Source of the DNA: Xenorhabdus bovienii SS-2004
Lineage (GTDB): Bacteria; Pseudomonadota; Gammaproteobacteria; Enterobacterales; Enterobacteriaceae
Reading direction: 5' to 3'
Assembly (NCBI RefSeq): GCF_000027225.1
Contig: NC_013892.1
Coordinates: 620,001 to 684,000 of the forward strand
DNA length: 64,000 nt
Both the position numbers and the translations under genes were made by a program. This document shows, one piece after another, positions 20,057 through 33,041 of the stretch. The notes beneath the pieces are model-generated. The model was not told the origin of the DNA and did not search any database. It saw nothing but the letters and a program-made list of their open reading frames with translations. The first letter of the stretch is position 1. Each line of letters starts with the position of its first letter.

Positions 20057-20410
20057 ATGATGGCACGTTACGACATTCCTGATGAGGCATGGATATTGAT
20101 AGAACCTTGCTTGCCCCTATTCATTCAAAGCGAGCAGGACGTCCACATGCTGAACACCGCCGTGTCATGAATGGGATGTTCTGGGTGCTATGTTCAGGGA
20201 CACTGTGGCGCGACTTACCGGAATGTTATGGGCCTTGGAAAACGGTCTATAACCGATTTAACCGTTGATCAAAATCGGGCATTATCAATAAGATATTTAA
20301 TCGGTTACTGTCCATTCTGGATGAAAAAGGTTTGATTGACTGGGCTGAAATTTTTCTGGATGGCAGCAATATTCGCGCGAGTAAAGATGTTCTGCTCAAG
20401 ACAAGAAAAA
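20057..20410 (+). pseudogene. 5' part of an IS5-family (IS427-like) transposase
   Basis: With one frameshift and an in-frame stop restored, the plus strand reads MARYDIPDEAWILIEP..., then RVMNGMFWVLCSGTLWRDLPE, YGPWKTVYNRFNR and LDGSNIRASKD, where the aspartate is the first catalytic residue of the DDE transposase. The frame is cut at 20410 by an IS3 element. The missing C-terminal part resumes at 22631. Confidence 0.8.
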
Positions 20411-20735
20411 TCGGACACTATTACAAAGGCCATTTCATCTTCCACAGGTGTTAAATCATTATTGGCCGTGTGCAATCGTGTTAAATTGTAATAATGCAGA
20501 TAATCCAATACATTTTTTTCATCTCTGCCTGGTTTTCATGATGGGTTTTGAAGAGCTAATCATGTTTCAAACTGCCAAAGAAACGTTCGACAAAAGCGTT
20601 ATCCCAACATGCCCCGACATCCCCCTGGCTTGCTCTTATGTCATAACTGCTGAGCAAGTCCCGGTATTGCTGGCTTGTATATTGGCTCCCTCTATCACGA
20701 TGAAAAACACAGCCTTGTGACGGCTGACGTAAGTA

Positions 20736-21739
20736 ACCTGAGATCGGTTTAAGCCATTACTTGAAGTCCTGTTTTCTCGGTATTTGAGAGATTCAGTGAT
20801 GGCTTTTTTGGCTTCAAACAATAGGCAATCAAACCGCCCAGCAAATTCAACATGAAGCCATGTAAGCTCCGATGGCGAGAATGCTCAATCTGAGTGATAT
20901 TTTTCAGTTGGTCATTAATAGTCTCAATAATGAATCGCTTAGCGAGCATCGCTCTATCCCAAGCCGCTAATAATTTGGGTTTCATATTTTTGCGTTGCCC
21001 TGTGACCAATGTGATGCCTTCCATTTCTAACTCTTCCGTTAAGGCTTTGCTTATATAACCTTTGTCTGCATAGAGTTTATCTAAAAGCCCCTTGGAAAGC
21101 GCCTTAACTGGGGTTCTATCATCAACATTAGCTGACGTGAGCTTCGTGGCGACAATCTCACCAAGATGGTTAACGATAATGTGTAGCTTAAATCCGTAGA
21201 ACCATCCCATTGTTCCTTTCCCTCTAGCTGCTGCCCCTTTAAAAACTTGATGCCGTGGTATTCGCAGGTTATGGCACACTTTAATGCGGGTTGAATCAAT
21301 GAATTCGAGGCCTGTTGGCTGGCCTTTTAGGTGGGTAAAGAAGGAGCTTAATGGAGCCAAAACCGTCGGCATGACCTCAAGAAAACGTGTGTAGCTCAAT
21401 AATGAGGGAAAGTCTTTTTTGTGGTATACCGTCATGAACCCAATATAAAAATGTTTAAAATCACGCTGATGGGACATATGGAAGGCAATGATAATCGTCA
21501 TGATTTCACTGGTTGTCATTCTTGTTGGGCGTAACCGCTGGCATTGACCACTTTCAATCAGATATTTTTGCCATTGAGGCATGAACAATTTGCAAAAATC
21601 ATCGACATGACAAAATAAGTCAACTAAATTATGCATAGCGGGTTCCTCAGTGAAAAGTTTCTTTTTTGGTCAAAAGATCTGATCACAGAACCCGCTTTTA
21701 GTTCTCTTCTTTTTTGTTTCTCTTATCCCGAGTTCAGGT
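20736..21739 (-). mobile_element. IS982-family insertion sequence with 6-bp target duplication
   Basis: Terminal inverted repeats are ACCTGAGATCGG at 20736 and ACCTGAACTCGG read inward from 21739. TAAGTA is duplicated directly outside both ends (20730-20735 and 21740-21745). The element is 1004 bp and carries one intact transposase gene. It is the innermost and so the youngest layer of this nest. Confidence 0.85.
20749..21636 (-). CDS. IS982-family transposase
   Basis: A 295-residue DDE transposase that appears intact. Recognisable blocks are MTTSEIMTIIIAFHMSHQRDFKHFY, FIDSTRIKVCHN (first catalytic Asp), GTMGWFYGFKLHIIVN, TSANVDDRTPV (second Asp) and FIIETINDQLKNITQIEHSRHRS (Glu). A truncated relative of this gene lies at 34897-35103. 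Confidence 0.88.
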   Translation of the reverse strand: MHNLVDLFCHVDDFCKLFMPQWQKYLIESGQCQRLRPTRMTTSEIMTIIIAFHMSHQRDFKHFYIGFMTVYHKKDFPSLLSYTRFLEVMPTVLAPLSSFFTHLKGQPTGLEFIDSTRIKVCHNLRIPRHQVFKGAAARGKGTMGWFYGFKLHIIVNHLGEIVATKLTSANVDDRTPVKALSKGLLDKLYADKGYISKALTEELEMEGITLVTGQRKNMKPKLLAAWDRAMLAKRFIIETINDQLKNITQIEHSRHRSLHGFMLNLLGGLIAYCLKPKKPSLNLSNTEKTGLQVMA

Positions 21740-22276
21740 TAAGTAATACGCATTCATTAAAGCCTGGCTGATTAAGGTCGTATCTATTTCCGTTGAGATC
21801 TGCCATCCCACTGTCCGACGTGAGTACAAATCCATCACAATAGCTAGAGATAACCAACCTTCGGGCGTCTTCAAATAGGTGATATCTCCAGCCCAAACTT
21901 CATTCGGCGCCAACGGATTAAAGTTCCGGTTAAGTAGATTACAGGCTGTTGATATCGCTTTATCTTTGCGCGGAGCCCGGTAGCGCTGCCGCTGTCTGAC
22001 GGATAATCCGCGCTGATTCATAAGCTCTCGGGTCCGATAGTCACTGATGGTAAGGCCTTCTTTGCGTAATTTTTTCGCCAACATCCGATAGCCTAAACTT
22101 TCCCGGCTTTCTTTAAAGAGCGCCGTCGCTTTTCGGTTTAATGCTTGTTGCTCATCAGAAAGTAACCGAACGGGTTTTGCCTGCCAGGCATAAAACGTGG
22201 AACGACTGACTTTCATCACGCGACATATATTGGCAAATGGGAAATGGCTCTGCATGTTCCTTTATGAACCCACATT

Positions 22277-22564
22277 TTACAGCAGTTCTCCCGCAAAGAA
22301 GGCGCTCGCCTTCTTTAAGATCTCCTTCTCCATTTTCAGCTGTTTATTTTCTTTACGAAGCTGCAACAACTCCTGTCGCTCATCGGGGGTTAAAGCACTG
22401 GGTTTAGATTGCTCAACATCATGTTTCCGCCACGTATACAGGAGTTTTGTTGGAATACCTAAGGTTTCAGCTGCCTGTGGGACTGTATAGCTCTGTTCAA
22501 CAACCAGATTGACCGCTTATCTTTTAAAGTTATCGGTAAATTTTTGGGGTGATTTTCGTTTCAT
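22277..22564 (-). pseudogene. IS3-family orfA with nonsense mutation
   Basis: The frame starts MKRKSPQKFTDNFKR, then has TAA at codon 16 (22517-22519), then continues AVNLVVEQSYTVPQAAETLG, LLYTWRKHD and QLRKENKQLKMEKEILKKAS to a stop at 22277. This is the helix-turn-helix plus leucine-zipper OrfA of IS3 elements; a slippery TTAAAG near its end would have joined it to orfB. Confidence 0.85.
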
Positions 22565-22630
22565 AAAGACACTTTAATTAAAGTCATTCTATTCCTTTAC
22601 CAAAGTGTCCGAATTTATTAAAGCACAATA

Positions 22631-22920
22631 CCGCCTTCGGACTTTGTGATAGCTGACAAGGGGTACGATAGTCAGGCATTCAGAACTGATATTGAACAAC
22701 AAGGGGCAACAGCAGTTATTCCCTACCGAAAAATAATCTAAAATCGGATAAAAAGGTTGATAATGGTTTATATCGTTATCGTCATTTAGTCGAAAATGGG
22801 TTTGCCAGAATCAAACATTTTCGTGCAATCGCAACAAGATACGATAAATTGGCGCGAAATTACGCCAGCACATTGGCACTGGCATTTGTCATTATATGGT
22901 TACCCATGTGGCTCGAGTAA
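22631..22920 (+). pseudogene. 3' part of the IS5-family (IS427-like) transposase
   Basis: The plus strand reads PPSDFVIADKGYDSQAFRTD, with the second DDE aspartate, then QQGATAVIPYRK, a one-base slip in an A run, and YRYRHLVENGFARIKHF with the catalytic glutamate, ending at a TAA at 22918. It completes the fragment ending at 20410; a piece of the middle appears to be lost. Confidence 0.8.
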
Positions 22921-23035
22921 ATGATGAATGTAAAACGTCAACACGCCCTAGTATCATCTAATTTATATCCTCACCTTATTATTCAGTCATAAATCATGCG
23001 ATACTGTCTGCTTTGTACGTTCTTGGAGCAATCAA

Positions 23036-23602
23036 GTGACTCAAAGTATTCCCGCTGTATTTTTGGATCGTGACGGCACGATTAACATCGATCATGGTTA
23101 TGTTCATGAAATAGACAATTTTCAATTTATTGATGGCACGATTGAAGCCATGCTCGAATTGAAAAAAATGGGTTACGCACTGGTATTGGTAACTAATCAG
23201 TCTGGTATTGCTCGAGAAATGTTTACAGAAGATCAATTTTTGCAGTTAACAGAATGGATGGATTGGTCTCTGGCAGACCGAGGTGTCGATCTTGATGGCA
23301 TCTATTATTGCCCGCATTATCCCGAAGGGAGTGCTGACGCATATAAGAAGAACTGTCATTGCCGCAAACCGCAACCGGGTATGTTATTGGATGCACAGAA
23401 AGAATTAAGCATCGATATGTCAGCTTCTTATATGGTGGGAGATAAAATAGAAGACATGCTGGCAGCAAATGCAGCGAATGTAGGAACAAAAGTGCTAGTT
23501 CGTACTGGAAAAGCGGTAACAGAAGCAGTAGAACAGGCTGCTGATCTGGTTATTAATAGCCTTATAGATCTTCCAAATGCGATAAAAAATAGGCAAAAAT
23601 AG
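23036..23602 (+). CDS. gmhB: D-glycero-beta-D-manno-heptose-1,7-bisphosphate 7-phosphatase
   Basis: GmhB removes the 7-phosphate of heptose bisphosphate in the ADP-heptose pathway for LPS inner core. The 188-residue HAD phosphatase has the nucleophile motif FLDRDGT (D11, D13) and the zinc-binding loop C92-x-H94 ... C107-x-C109. The start is GTG, supported by TTGGAGC seven bases upstream and by the family N-terminus. In enterics gmhB stands just upstream of rrnH, as here, but metN is normally its direct neighbour; a 7-kb insertion now separates them. Confidence 0.95.
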   Translation: MTQSIPAVFLDRDGTINIDHGYVHEIDNFQFIDGTIEAMLELKKMGYALVLVTNQSGIAREMFTEDQFLQLTEWMDWSLADRGVDLDGIYYCPHYPEGSADAYKKNCHCRKPQPGMLLDAQKELSIDMSASYMVGDKIEDMLAANAANVGTKVLVRTGKAVTEAVEQAADLVINSLIDLPNAIKNRQK

Positions 23603-23651
23603 CCTTTTTGCCTGAATTATAATCACTTGGGTAAATAATTACAAAAAAGGC

Positions 23652-23679
23652 TTGTCTAAATCAGAAATCTCCCTATAAT
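23652..23679 (+). promoter_or_regulatory. rRNA operon promoter P1
   Basis: TTGTCT (23652-23657), a 16-base spacer and TATAAT (23674-23679) are followed by GCGCCACCACTGA, the start region of E. coli rrn P1 promoters. The GC-rich discriminator after the -10 is the feature that makes these promoters sensitive to ppGpp and DksA. Confidence 0.9.
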
Positions 23680-23753
23680 GCGCCACCACTGACCGACGCT
23701 GAGCGAAGACACGCCGCCGAGGACAGCGGGAGAAAAGCCCTGAAAATAAAGGC

Positions 23754-23781
23754 TTGACACCCGGCGAGGAAAGCGTAAGAT
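23754..23781 (+). promoter_or_regulatory. rRNA operon promoter P2
   Basis: TTGACA (23754-23759) and TAAGAT (23776-23781) are 16 bases apart and lie about 100 bases after P1, the usual P1-P2 spacing. Confidence 0.8.
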
Positions 23782-23820
23782 ACGCAGCCTCACGGCACGG
23801 AGCCCTGCTCCGGTCGGACC

Positions 23821-23831
23821 GCTCTTTAACA
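23821..23831 (+). promoter_or_regulatory. boxA antitermination site of the rrn leader
   Basis: GCTCTTTAACA matches the NusB/NusE boxA core that allows Nus-factor antitermination of rRNA transcripts. A second copy lies before the 23S gene. Confidence 0.8.
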
Positions 23832-23975
23832 ATTTAATCAGACAATCTGTGTGGGCACTCACAAGACAGTATCGACAGCATCGCAAGATGCCGAAAACTT
23901 TAAAGTCTTAAAGAGTGACTAAAACAGTTAATTCATTACGAACTAACAGTAACAATTCTTTGAGCATCAGACTTT

Positions 23976-25518
<1,543 letters not shown>

Positions 25519-25601
25519 CCTGAATGATAGTGATTGTGCAGTGTCCACACAGATTGTCTGATGAAAGAAAATGAGCAGGAATGCCCGCGAAGAAGACTTG
25601 A

Positions 25602-25677
25602 GTCCCCTTCGTCTAGAGGCCTAGGACACCGCCCTTTCACGGCGGTAACAGGGGTTCGAATCCCCTAGGGGACGCCA
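25602..25677 (+). tRNA. tRNA-Glu (TTC)
   Basis: A 76-base cloverleaf starts GTCCCCTTCGTCTAGAGGCC and ends in an encoded CCA. The anticodon TTC is at 25636-25638 in the loop CTTTCAC between CCGCC and GGCGG. It lies in the 16S-23S spacer, as in the E. coli rrnB/C/E/G type. Confidence 0.97.
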
Positions 25678-25754
25678 TCCTGTTCAGGCACTGTGTGAAA
25701 GGCAGGGTCACCGAATTATTGGTAAACGGACTGTCAAGTCGGTTTACCAATAAC

Positions 25755-25765
25755 GCTCTTTAACA
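25755..25765 (+). promoter_or_regulatory. boxA in the 16S-23S spacer
   Basis: GCTCTTTAACA repeats the leader boxA about 110 bases before the 23S gene, the usual place for a second antitermination site. Confidence 0.7.
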
Positions 25766-25863
25766 ATCTGGAACAAGCTGAAAATTTGAAACAATCAGTG
25801 CCGTCATGGACGGGACTGGTGAGTCTCTCAAAACGCACACCCGAAGACACCTTCGGGTTGTGA

Positions 25864-28773
<2,910 letters not shown>

Positions 28774-28857
28774 ACAACACCGAAGGTGTTTTGGTGAGAG
28801 AGAGAGACGCAGTTTCAAATGAAAAACAGCAGCTTGTTCGGGATTGAACACAGAATT

Positions 28858-28977
28858 TGTCTGGCGGCCATAGCGCGGTGGTCCCACCTGATCCCATGCC
28901 GAACTCAGCAGTGAAACGCCGTAGCGCCGATGGTAGTGTGGGGTCTCCCCATGTGAGAGTAGGGCACTGCCAGACAT
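28858..28977 (+). rRNA. rrf: 5S ribosomal RNA
   Basis: TGTCTGGCGGCC at the start pairs with GCCAGACAT at the end. The core contains GTGGTCCCACCTGATCCCAT and CCGAACTCAG. Length is 120 bases. Confidence 0.96.
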
Positions 28978-29048
28978 CTATTTAGCCAGTATGACTCATA
29001 AGCAGAAGTCTACTGAAGTTCCAGTCAAATGGATAAAAGAAATTCGGT

Positions 29049-29125
29049 GGTGCGGTAGTTCAGTTGGTTAGAATACCGGCCTGTCACGCCGGGGGTCGCG
29101 GGTTCGAGTCCCGTCCGCACCGCCA
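29049..29125 (+). tRNA. tRNA-Asp (GTC)
   Basis: A 77-base tRNA begins GGTGCGGTAGTTCAGTTGG and ends with an encoded CCA. The anticodon loop CTGTCAC gives GTC. A tRNA-Asp distal to 5S is also seen in E. coli rrnH (aspU) and rrnC. Confidence 0.97.
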
Positions 29126-29137
29126 CCTTATTTCGAA

Positions 29138-29168
29138 AACCCCTGAGATTTATCTCAGGGGTTTTTCT
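29138..29168 (+). terminator. rRNA operon terminator
   Basis: CCCCTGAGAT (29140-29149) pairs perfectly with ATCTCAGGGG (29152-29161), followed by TTTTTCTGTTTTC. It lies just after tRNA-Asp and ends the rrn transcript. Confidence 0.92.
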
Positions 29169-29328
29169 GTTTTCTTACTCCGGCGATACGATCAAATTTA
29201 AGAACCCGAAAAAATTTGTTGGTGGATATTAAGTGTGAACATCTGTAAGCGTACGGGGAACCCCATCTAGCCAAGATAAATTCACTGATTAAAATAGTTT
29301 CACCTATTCTGATGATGGAAAAAAACTC

Positions 29329-29482
29329 ATGCGCCAATCCAAATTTACTCAAGCTGAGTGACTGGACATCTTTGAACAGCAGAAAAAATCCCCACTGACT
29401 GTCCCGCAGTTTTGCCAAAAAATCGGGGTTTCAACAACCCGCTTTTATCATCATCGCCAACGCGCCGCCGATTCACAAGAAA
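29329..29482 (+). pseudogene. Remnant of an IS66-type accessory ORF
   Basis: The plus strand reads MRQSKFTQAE, then a TGA where Trp is expected, then LDIFEQQKKSPLTVPQFCQK and GVSTTRFYHHRQRAADSQ. This resembles the small helix-turn-helix TnpA-like ORF of IS66-group elements. It is cut at about 29482 by an IS1111-type end. The interval 29169-29328 before it holds no gene. Confidence 0.55.
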
Positions 29483-29608
29483 AATCTATGGTCACCCTCT
29501 TTTTTGCAACACTGATTTTGATTTATGATGGGCTTGCTTAAATCTATCCGGCGTCAATATGGGCAAGGATGCCCGCGCCTCAATGAGTTCCGCGCCTGAT
29601 GCTCCTTT
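29483..29608 (-). mobile_element. Solo, diverged end of an IS1111-type element
   Basis: This 126-bp piece matches the left ends of the intact elements that follow, with about ten differences (for example TCACCCTC for TCCCCACC). It ends at the same internal position where element A later entered element B. It is best read as the left stump of an older relative into which element B inserted. Confidence 0.7.
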
Positions 29609-29735
29609 AAAAATCTATGGTCCCCACCTTTTTTGCAACACTGATTTTTGATTGATGTTGGCTTGCTTAAATCTATCCGGCGTCACTATGGGCAGGGATG
29701 CCCGCGCCTCGATGAGTTCCGCACCTGATAAGCCT
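29609..29735 (-). mobile_element. Left part of IS1111-type element B, split by element A
   Basis: These 127 bp are identical to the left end of element A (29736 onward) and stop at GATAAGCCT. Element B resumes at 31089 with CCGCACGGCTTC. Joined through six A residues, the two parts give 1353 bp, the exact length of elements A and C, so A inserted into B. Confidence 0.85.
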
Positions 29736-31088
29736 AAAAATCTATGGTCCCCACCTTTTTTGCAACACTGATTTTTGATTGATGTTGGCTTGCTTAAATC
29801 TATCCGGCGTCACTATGGGCAGGGATGCCCGCGCCTCGATGAGTTCCGCACCTGATAAGCCTAAAAAACCGCACGGCTTCAGAGAGCCATTTTTTATGTC
29901 AGGATTCCATCAGGTCGATAAGCCGTTCATGTCATCAATAATCAGTCTTCGCAAAACCAGATTGGGAACTGCTTTAATTAACGATTAACCTGCCAGTCAG
30001 ACTGGCGTCGTCGTTACCTTTCGAACACAGTTTGCCGTGTTGTGATTGCCCAGGCTATCCGGGCTAATTTGTTGGCCAGCGCACAGGCCACAACATTTGA
30101 GTGTTTTCGCTCAAGCTGAGCCTTTACCCATTCAGCCAGCCTTCCTGACTGATAATCGATTCTCTGGATAAAGACTCTGGCGCACTGGACAAGTAACCGT
30201 CGCAGATTTTTGTCTCCGCGTTTACTTATCCCTAAAAGCGTATTTTTGCCACCCGTGCTGTACTGGCGTGGTACCAGACCGGTTGAAGCAGCAAAATCCC
30301 GGCTACAGCCATACTGCTTACCATCGCCCAGCTGCGATGATAAGACGCTGGCAGTTATCGGACCCACGCCCGGTATTGTCTGAAGACGCTGTCCTGTTTC
30401 ATCACGTCTCAGCTCCTGCTCCAGTGCCGTCTCAAGCTCGGTGAGCTGTTCGACAAGATAAAGATAATGGGCATGTAAGCGCATCAGCAACTGTGCCAGA
30501 TAGGGAGGAAGTTCGTTCTCTGCCAAGACGGTTGAAAGTCTTTTTATCACGGCGGTTCCGATCGGCATACTGATGCCAAATTCCAGTAAAAAAGCGTGCA
30601 TCTGATTAGTGGTTTTAACCCTGTCTCTGACCAGTGATTCTCTGACCCGATGCAGGGCGCGCATAGCTTGTTGCGCCTCTGTTCGTGGTTGCACAAATCG
30701 CATGGAGGGACGAGATGCAGCTTCGCATATGGCTTCAGCATCCACAAAATCGTTCTTGTTGCTCTTTACAAAAGGACGAACAAATTGTGGAGAAATCAGC
30801 TTCGCTTCGTGACCAAAAGCAGCGATCCGGCGAGCCATAAAGTGAGCACCGGCGCAGGCTTCCATTACAACAGTCGCTGATGGCGATCCCGCTAAAAACT
30901 CCATCAGTCTGGCGCGGGTAAATTTTTTACGCAGCAGGGCCTTTCCTGATTTGTCCTGACAGTGAACGTGGAAAGAATGTTTGCCGAGATCAATACCAAT
31001 AAGCGTAACGTTTTGCATGATGGTCTTCTCCTGAAAGAAACACCCTGCCAGCATACCGCTCACAGGGTGGTGGGGACCATCTCATTAA
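29736..31088 (-). mobile_element. IS110-family (IS1111-type) element, copy A
   Basis: The 1353-bp element runs from AAAAATCTATGG to CTCATTAA. Subterminal inverted repeats are ATGGTCCCCACC on the left and GGTGGGGACCAT on the right (31069-31080). The transposase is on the minus strand. About 270 non-coding bases lie between its stop and the left end, with hairpins GGGCA/TGCCC (29817-29830), GGCT/AGCC (about 29875-29888) and GCCAGTC/GACTGGC (29992-30006). A long non-coding end downstream of the transposase is the IS1111 arrangement, in which it encodes the bridge RNA. No clear target duplication is seen. Confidence 0.88.
30014..31018 (-). CDS. IS110-family transposase, copy A
   Basis: A 334-residue DEDD recombinase. 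The N-terminal RuvC-like domain shows IGIDLGKHSFHVH (first Asp), VVMEACAGAHFMARR, LISPQFVRPFVKSNKNDFVD and DAEAI. The C-terminal Tnp domain shows LQTIPGVGPITASVLSSQLG, FAASTGLVPRQYSTGGK and LGISKRGDKNLRRLLVQCAR, with the catalytic serine expected in the latter half. The start MQNVTLIGIDLG (31018) has AGGAGA upstream; an in-frame ATG 45 bases earlier is less likely. Copies A, B and C encode the same protein. Confidence 0.9.
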   Translation of the reverse strand: MQNVTLIGIDLGKHSFHVHCQDKSGKALLRKKFTRARLMEFLAGSPSATVVMEACAGAHFMARRIAAFGHEAKLISPQFVRPFVKSNKNDFVDAEAICEAASRPSMRFVQPRTEAQQAMRALHRVRESLVRDRVKTTNQMHAFLLEFGISMPIGTAVIKRLSTVLAENELPPYLAQLLMRLHAHYLYLVEQLTELETALEQELRRDETGQRLQTIPGVGPITASVLSSQLGDGKQYGCSRDFAASTGLVPRQYSTGGKNTLLGISKRGDKNLRRLLVQCARVFIQRIDYQSGRLAEWVKAQLERKHSNVVACALANKLARIAWAITTRQTVFER

Positions 31089-32308
31089 CCGCACGGCTTC
31101 AGAGAGCCATTTTTTATGTCAGGATTCCATCAGGTCGATAAGCCGTTCATGTCATCAATAATCAGTCTTCGCAAAACCAGATTGGGAACTGCTTTAATTA
31201 ACGATTAACCTGCCAGTCAGACTGGCGTCGTCGTTACCTTTCGAACACAGTTTGCCGTGTTGTGATTGCCCAGGCTATCCGGGCTAATTTGTTGGCCAGC
31301 GCACAGGCCACAACATTTGAGTGTTTTCGCTCAAGCTGAGCCTTTACCCATTCAGCCAGCCTTCCTGACTGATAATCGATTCTCTGGATAAAGACTCTGG
31401 CGCACTGGACAAGTAACCGTCGCAGATTTTTGTCTCCGCGTTTACTTATCCCTAAAAGCGTATTTTTGCCACCCGTGCTGTACTGGCGTGGTACCAGACC
31501 GGTTGAAGCAGCAAAATCCCGGCTACAGCCATACTGCTTACCATCGCCCAGCTGCGATGATAAGACGCTGGCAGTTATCGGACCCACGCCCGGTATTGTC
31601 TGAAGACGCTGTCCTGTTTCATCACGTCTCAGCTCCTGCTCCAGTGCCGTCTCAAGCTCGGTGAGCTGTTCGACAAGATAAAGATAATGGGCATGTAAAC
31701 GCATCAGCAACTGTGCCAGATAGGGAGGAAGTTCGTTCTCTGCCAAGACGGTTGAAAGTCTTTTTATCACGGCGGTTCCGATCGGCATACTGATGCCAAA
31801 TTCCAGTAAAAAAGCGTGCATCTGATTAGTGGTTTTAACCCTGTCTCTGACCAGTGATTCTCTGACCCGATGCAGGGCGCGCATAGCTTGTTGCGCCTCT
31901 GTTCGTGGTTGCACAAATCGCATGGAGGGACGAGATGCAGCTTCGCATATGGCTTCAGCATCCACAAAATCGTTCTTGTTGCTCTTTACAAAAGGACGAA
32001 CAAATTGTGGAGAAATCAGCTTCGCTTCGTGACCAAAAGCAGCGATCCGGCGAGCCATAAAGTGAGCACCGGCGCAGGCTTCCATTACAACAGTCGCTGA
32101 TGGCGATCCCGCTAAAAACTCCATCAGTCTGGCGCGGGTAAATTTTTTACGCAGCAGGGCCTTTCCTGATTTGTCCTGACAGTGAACGTGGAAAGAATGT
32201 TTGCCGAGATCAATACCAATAAGCGTAACGTTTTGCATGATGGTCTTCTCCTGAAAGAAACACCCTGCCAGCATACCGCTCACAGGGTGGTGGGGACCAT
32301 CTCATTAA
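31089..32308 (-). mobile_element. Right part of IS1111-type element B
   Basis: This begins CCGCACGGCTTCAGAG, an internal sequence of the element, directly after the right end of copy A, and ends with GGTGGGGACCAT and CTCATTAA. With 29609-29735 it forms the second full copy. One silent base change (position 31698, A for G) separates its transposase gene from copies A and C. The 130 bases after it (32309-32440) hold no gene. Confidence 0.88.
31234..32238 (-). CDS. IS110-family transposase, copy B
   Basis: Identical in protein sequence to copy A (334 residues, DEDD recombinase). The gene is intact although its element has lost contact with its left end through insertion of copy A, so it should still make active transposase that could act on copies A and C in trans. 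Confidence 0.9.
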   Translation of the reverse strand: MQNVTLIGIDLGKHSFHVHCQDKSGKALLRKKFTRARLMEFLAGSPSATVVMEACAGAHFMARRIAAFGHEAKLISPQFVRPFVKSNKNDFVDAEAICEAASRPSMRFVQPRTEAQQAMRALHRVRESLVRDRVKTTNQMHAFLLEFGISMPIGTAVIKRLSTVLAENELPPYLAQLLMRLHAHYLYLVEQLTELETALEQELRRDETGQRLQTIPGVGPITASVLSSQLGDGKQYGCSRDFAASTGLVPRQYSTGGKNTLLGISKRGDKNLRRLLVQCARVFIQRIDYQSGRLAEWVKAQLERKHSNVVACALANKLARIAWAITTRQTVFER

Positions 32309-32442
32309 CCGCCCGAAACTATTTATCCATGGTGAAATTAGGCTGTATTCGACTCTTTTACAAGCGGTTATATAATTAAGGGACACGACCTAGTTTAACC
32401 ATCGGCTAAACGCTATCGTCCCATCAGCCAACCGTCATTAGC

Positions 32443-32871
32443 TTAGTGAAAAGAACCACAAGTATCAGCAATATCTGAATAAGAGTAGCCATTTCCAAAG
32501 TCTTTTTCCAATTTCTGTCGAGTAGCTCGGTAACAGCGGCGATTGGAGAAATGACTCGTTTGTTGCATATGTTGAAGGGATTTTAGGTGCTTACTCTCCC
32601 AATCATAAGAAAGTCCGATTCCATTTTTATTCTCGAATTTTTTGTTGTACTGCCCCATCTCTTCCTCTCGTTTCTCCGCCAGCACGTTATCCTGTGTCAG
32701 CGTATCAACATTCCAGGATTTGGATTCTAACCCCGCTCTTTTTTTCAGGTACTCCTCTGAAGGTTTGTTATCAGCAGGCATTTCACTTTTGTAGCTAAAA
32801 TCCAGTGCCAACGCTTGGCTACCGCCCATTGATAAAATAAAAAACAAGCAATAAGCTCCTTTGATTTTCAT
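32443..32871 (-). CDS. Hypothetical secreted protein
   Basis: A 142-residue protein with a clear N-terminal signal peptide (MKIKGAYCLFFILSMGGSQALA, cleavage likely after ALA). The mature part is charged and probably helical, with two cysteines near the C-terminus (RRCYRAT and ADTCGSF) that may form a disulfide. I do not recognise the family. It is isolated between IS debris and the PhzF-like gene, with AGGGG upstream of its start. Confidence 0.65.
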   Translation of the reverse strand: MKIKGAYCLFFILSMGGSQALALDFSYKSEMPADNKPSEEYLKKRAGLESKSWNVDTLTQDNVLAEKREEEMGQYNKKFENKNGIGLSYDWESKHLKSLQHMQQTSHFSNRRCYRATRQKLEKDFGNGYSYSDIADTCGSFH

Positions 32872-33041
32872 ATATTCCCCTGATGTGACTATAACTAAAA
32901 ATTATTATTTAATAGCCATTATGAGCTCAGGTCAACACCCCGTTATAGGTAGTTCTATGCTCAGGATAAATAACCCTTTACAAACAAAAGTAACTTCAAC
33001 ATGCTTAGTTCGATTTTTTATTAAAATAAAGTGAGATTTTG

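Larger units (their letters stand above)
20420..22330 (-). pseudogene. IS3-family orfB (transposase) split by IS982
   Basis: Upstream of the IS982 insertion (21746-22255) the minus strand encodes MQSHFPFANICRVMKVSRS, then YRAPRKDKAISTACNLLNR and NEVWAGDITYLKTPEGW with the first Asp of the DDE core. Across the insertion (20735 down) the protein resumes with FHRDRGSQYTSQQYRDLL and DVGACWDNAFVERFFGSLKHD, then shows a TAG in place of Trp and a frameshift before DYLHYYNLTRLHTANN. The gene is inactivated three times over. Confidence 0.85.
20411..22612 (-). mobile_element. IS3-family element, dead, carrying a nested IS982
   Basis: The outer boundaries are the inverted ends TCGGACACTATTACAAAGG (20411 onward) and, on the other strand, TCGGACACTTTGGTAAAGG (22612 backward). 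Inside are orfA and orfB on the minus strand. OrfB is split at 20736-21739 by an IS982 element. The whole element sits inside an IS5-like transposase gene, whose halves flank it. Confidence 0.8.

Noticed and set aside
29779..29988. 69-codon open frame in the IS1111 left end (also at 50847-51056)
   Set aside because: It lies in the non-coding end expected to encode structured RNA and has no recognisable domain.
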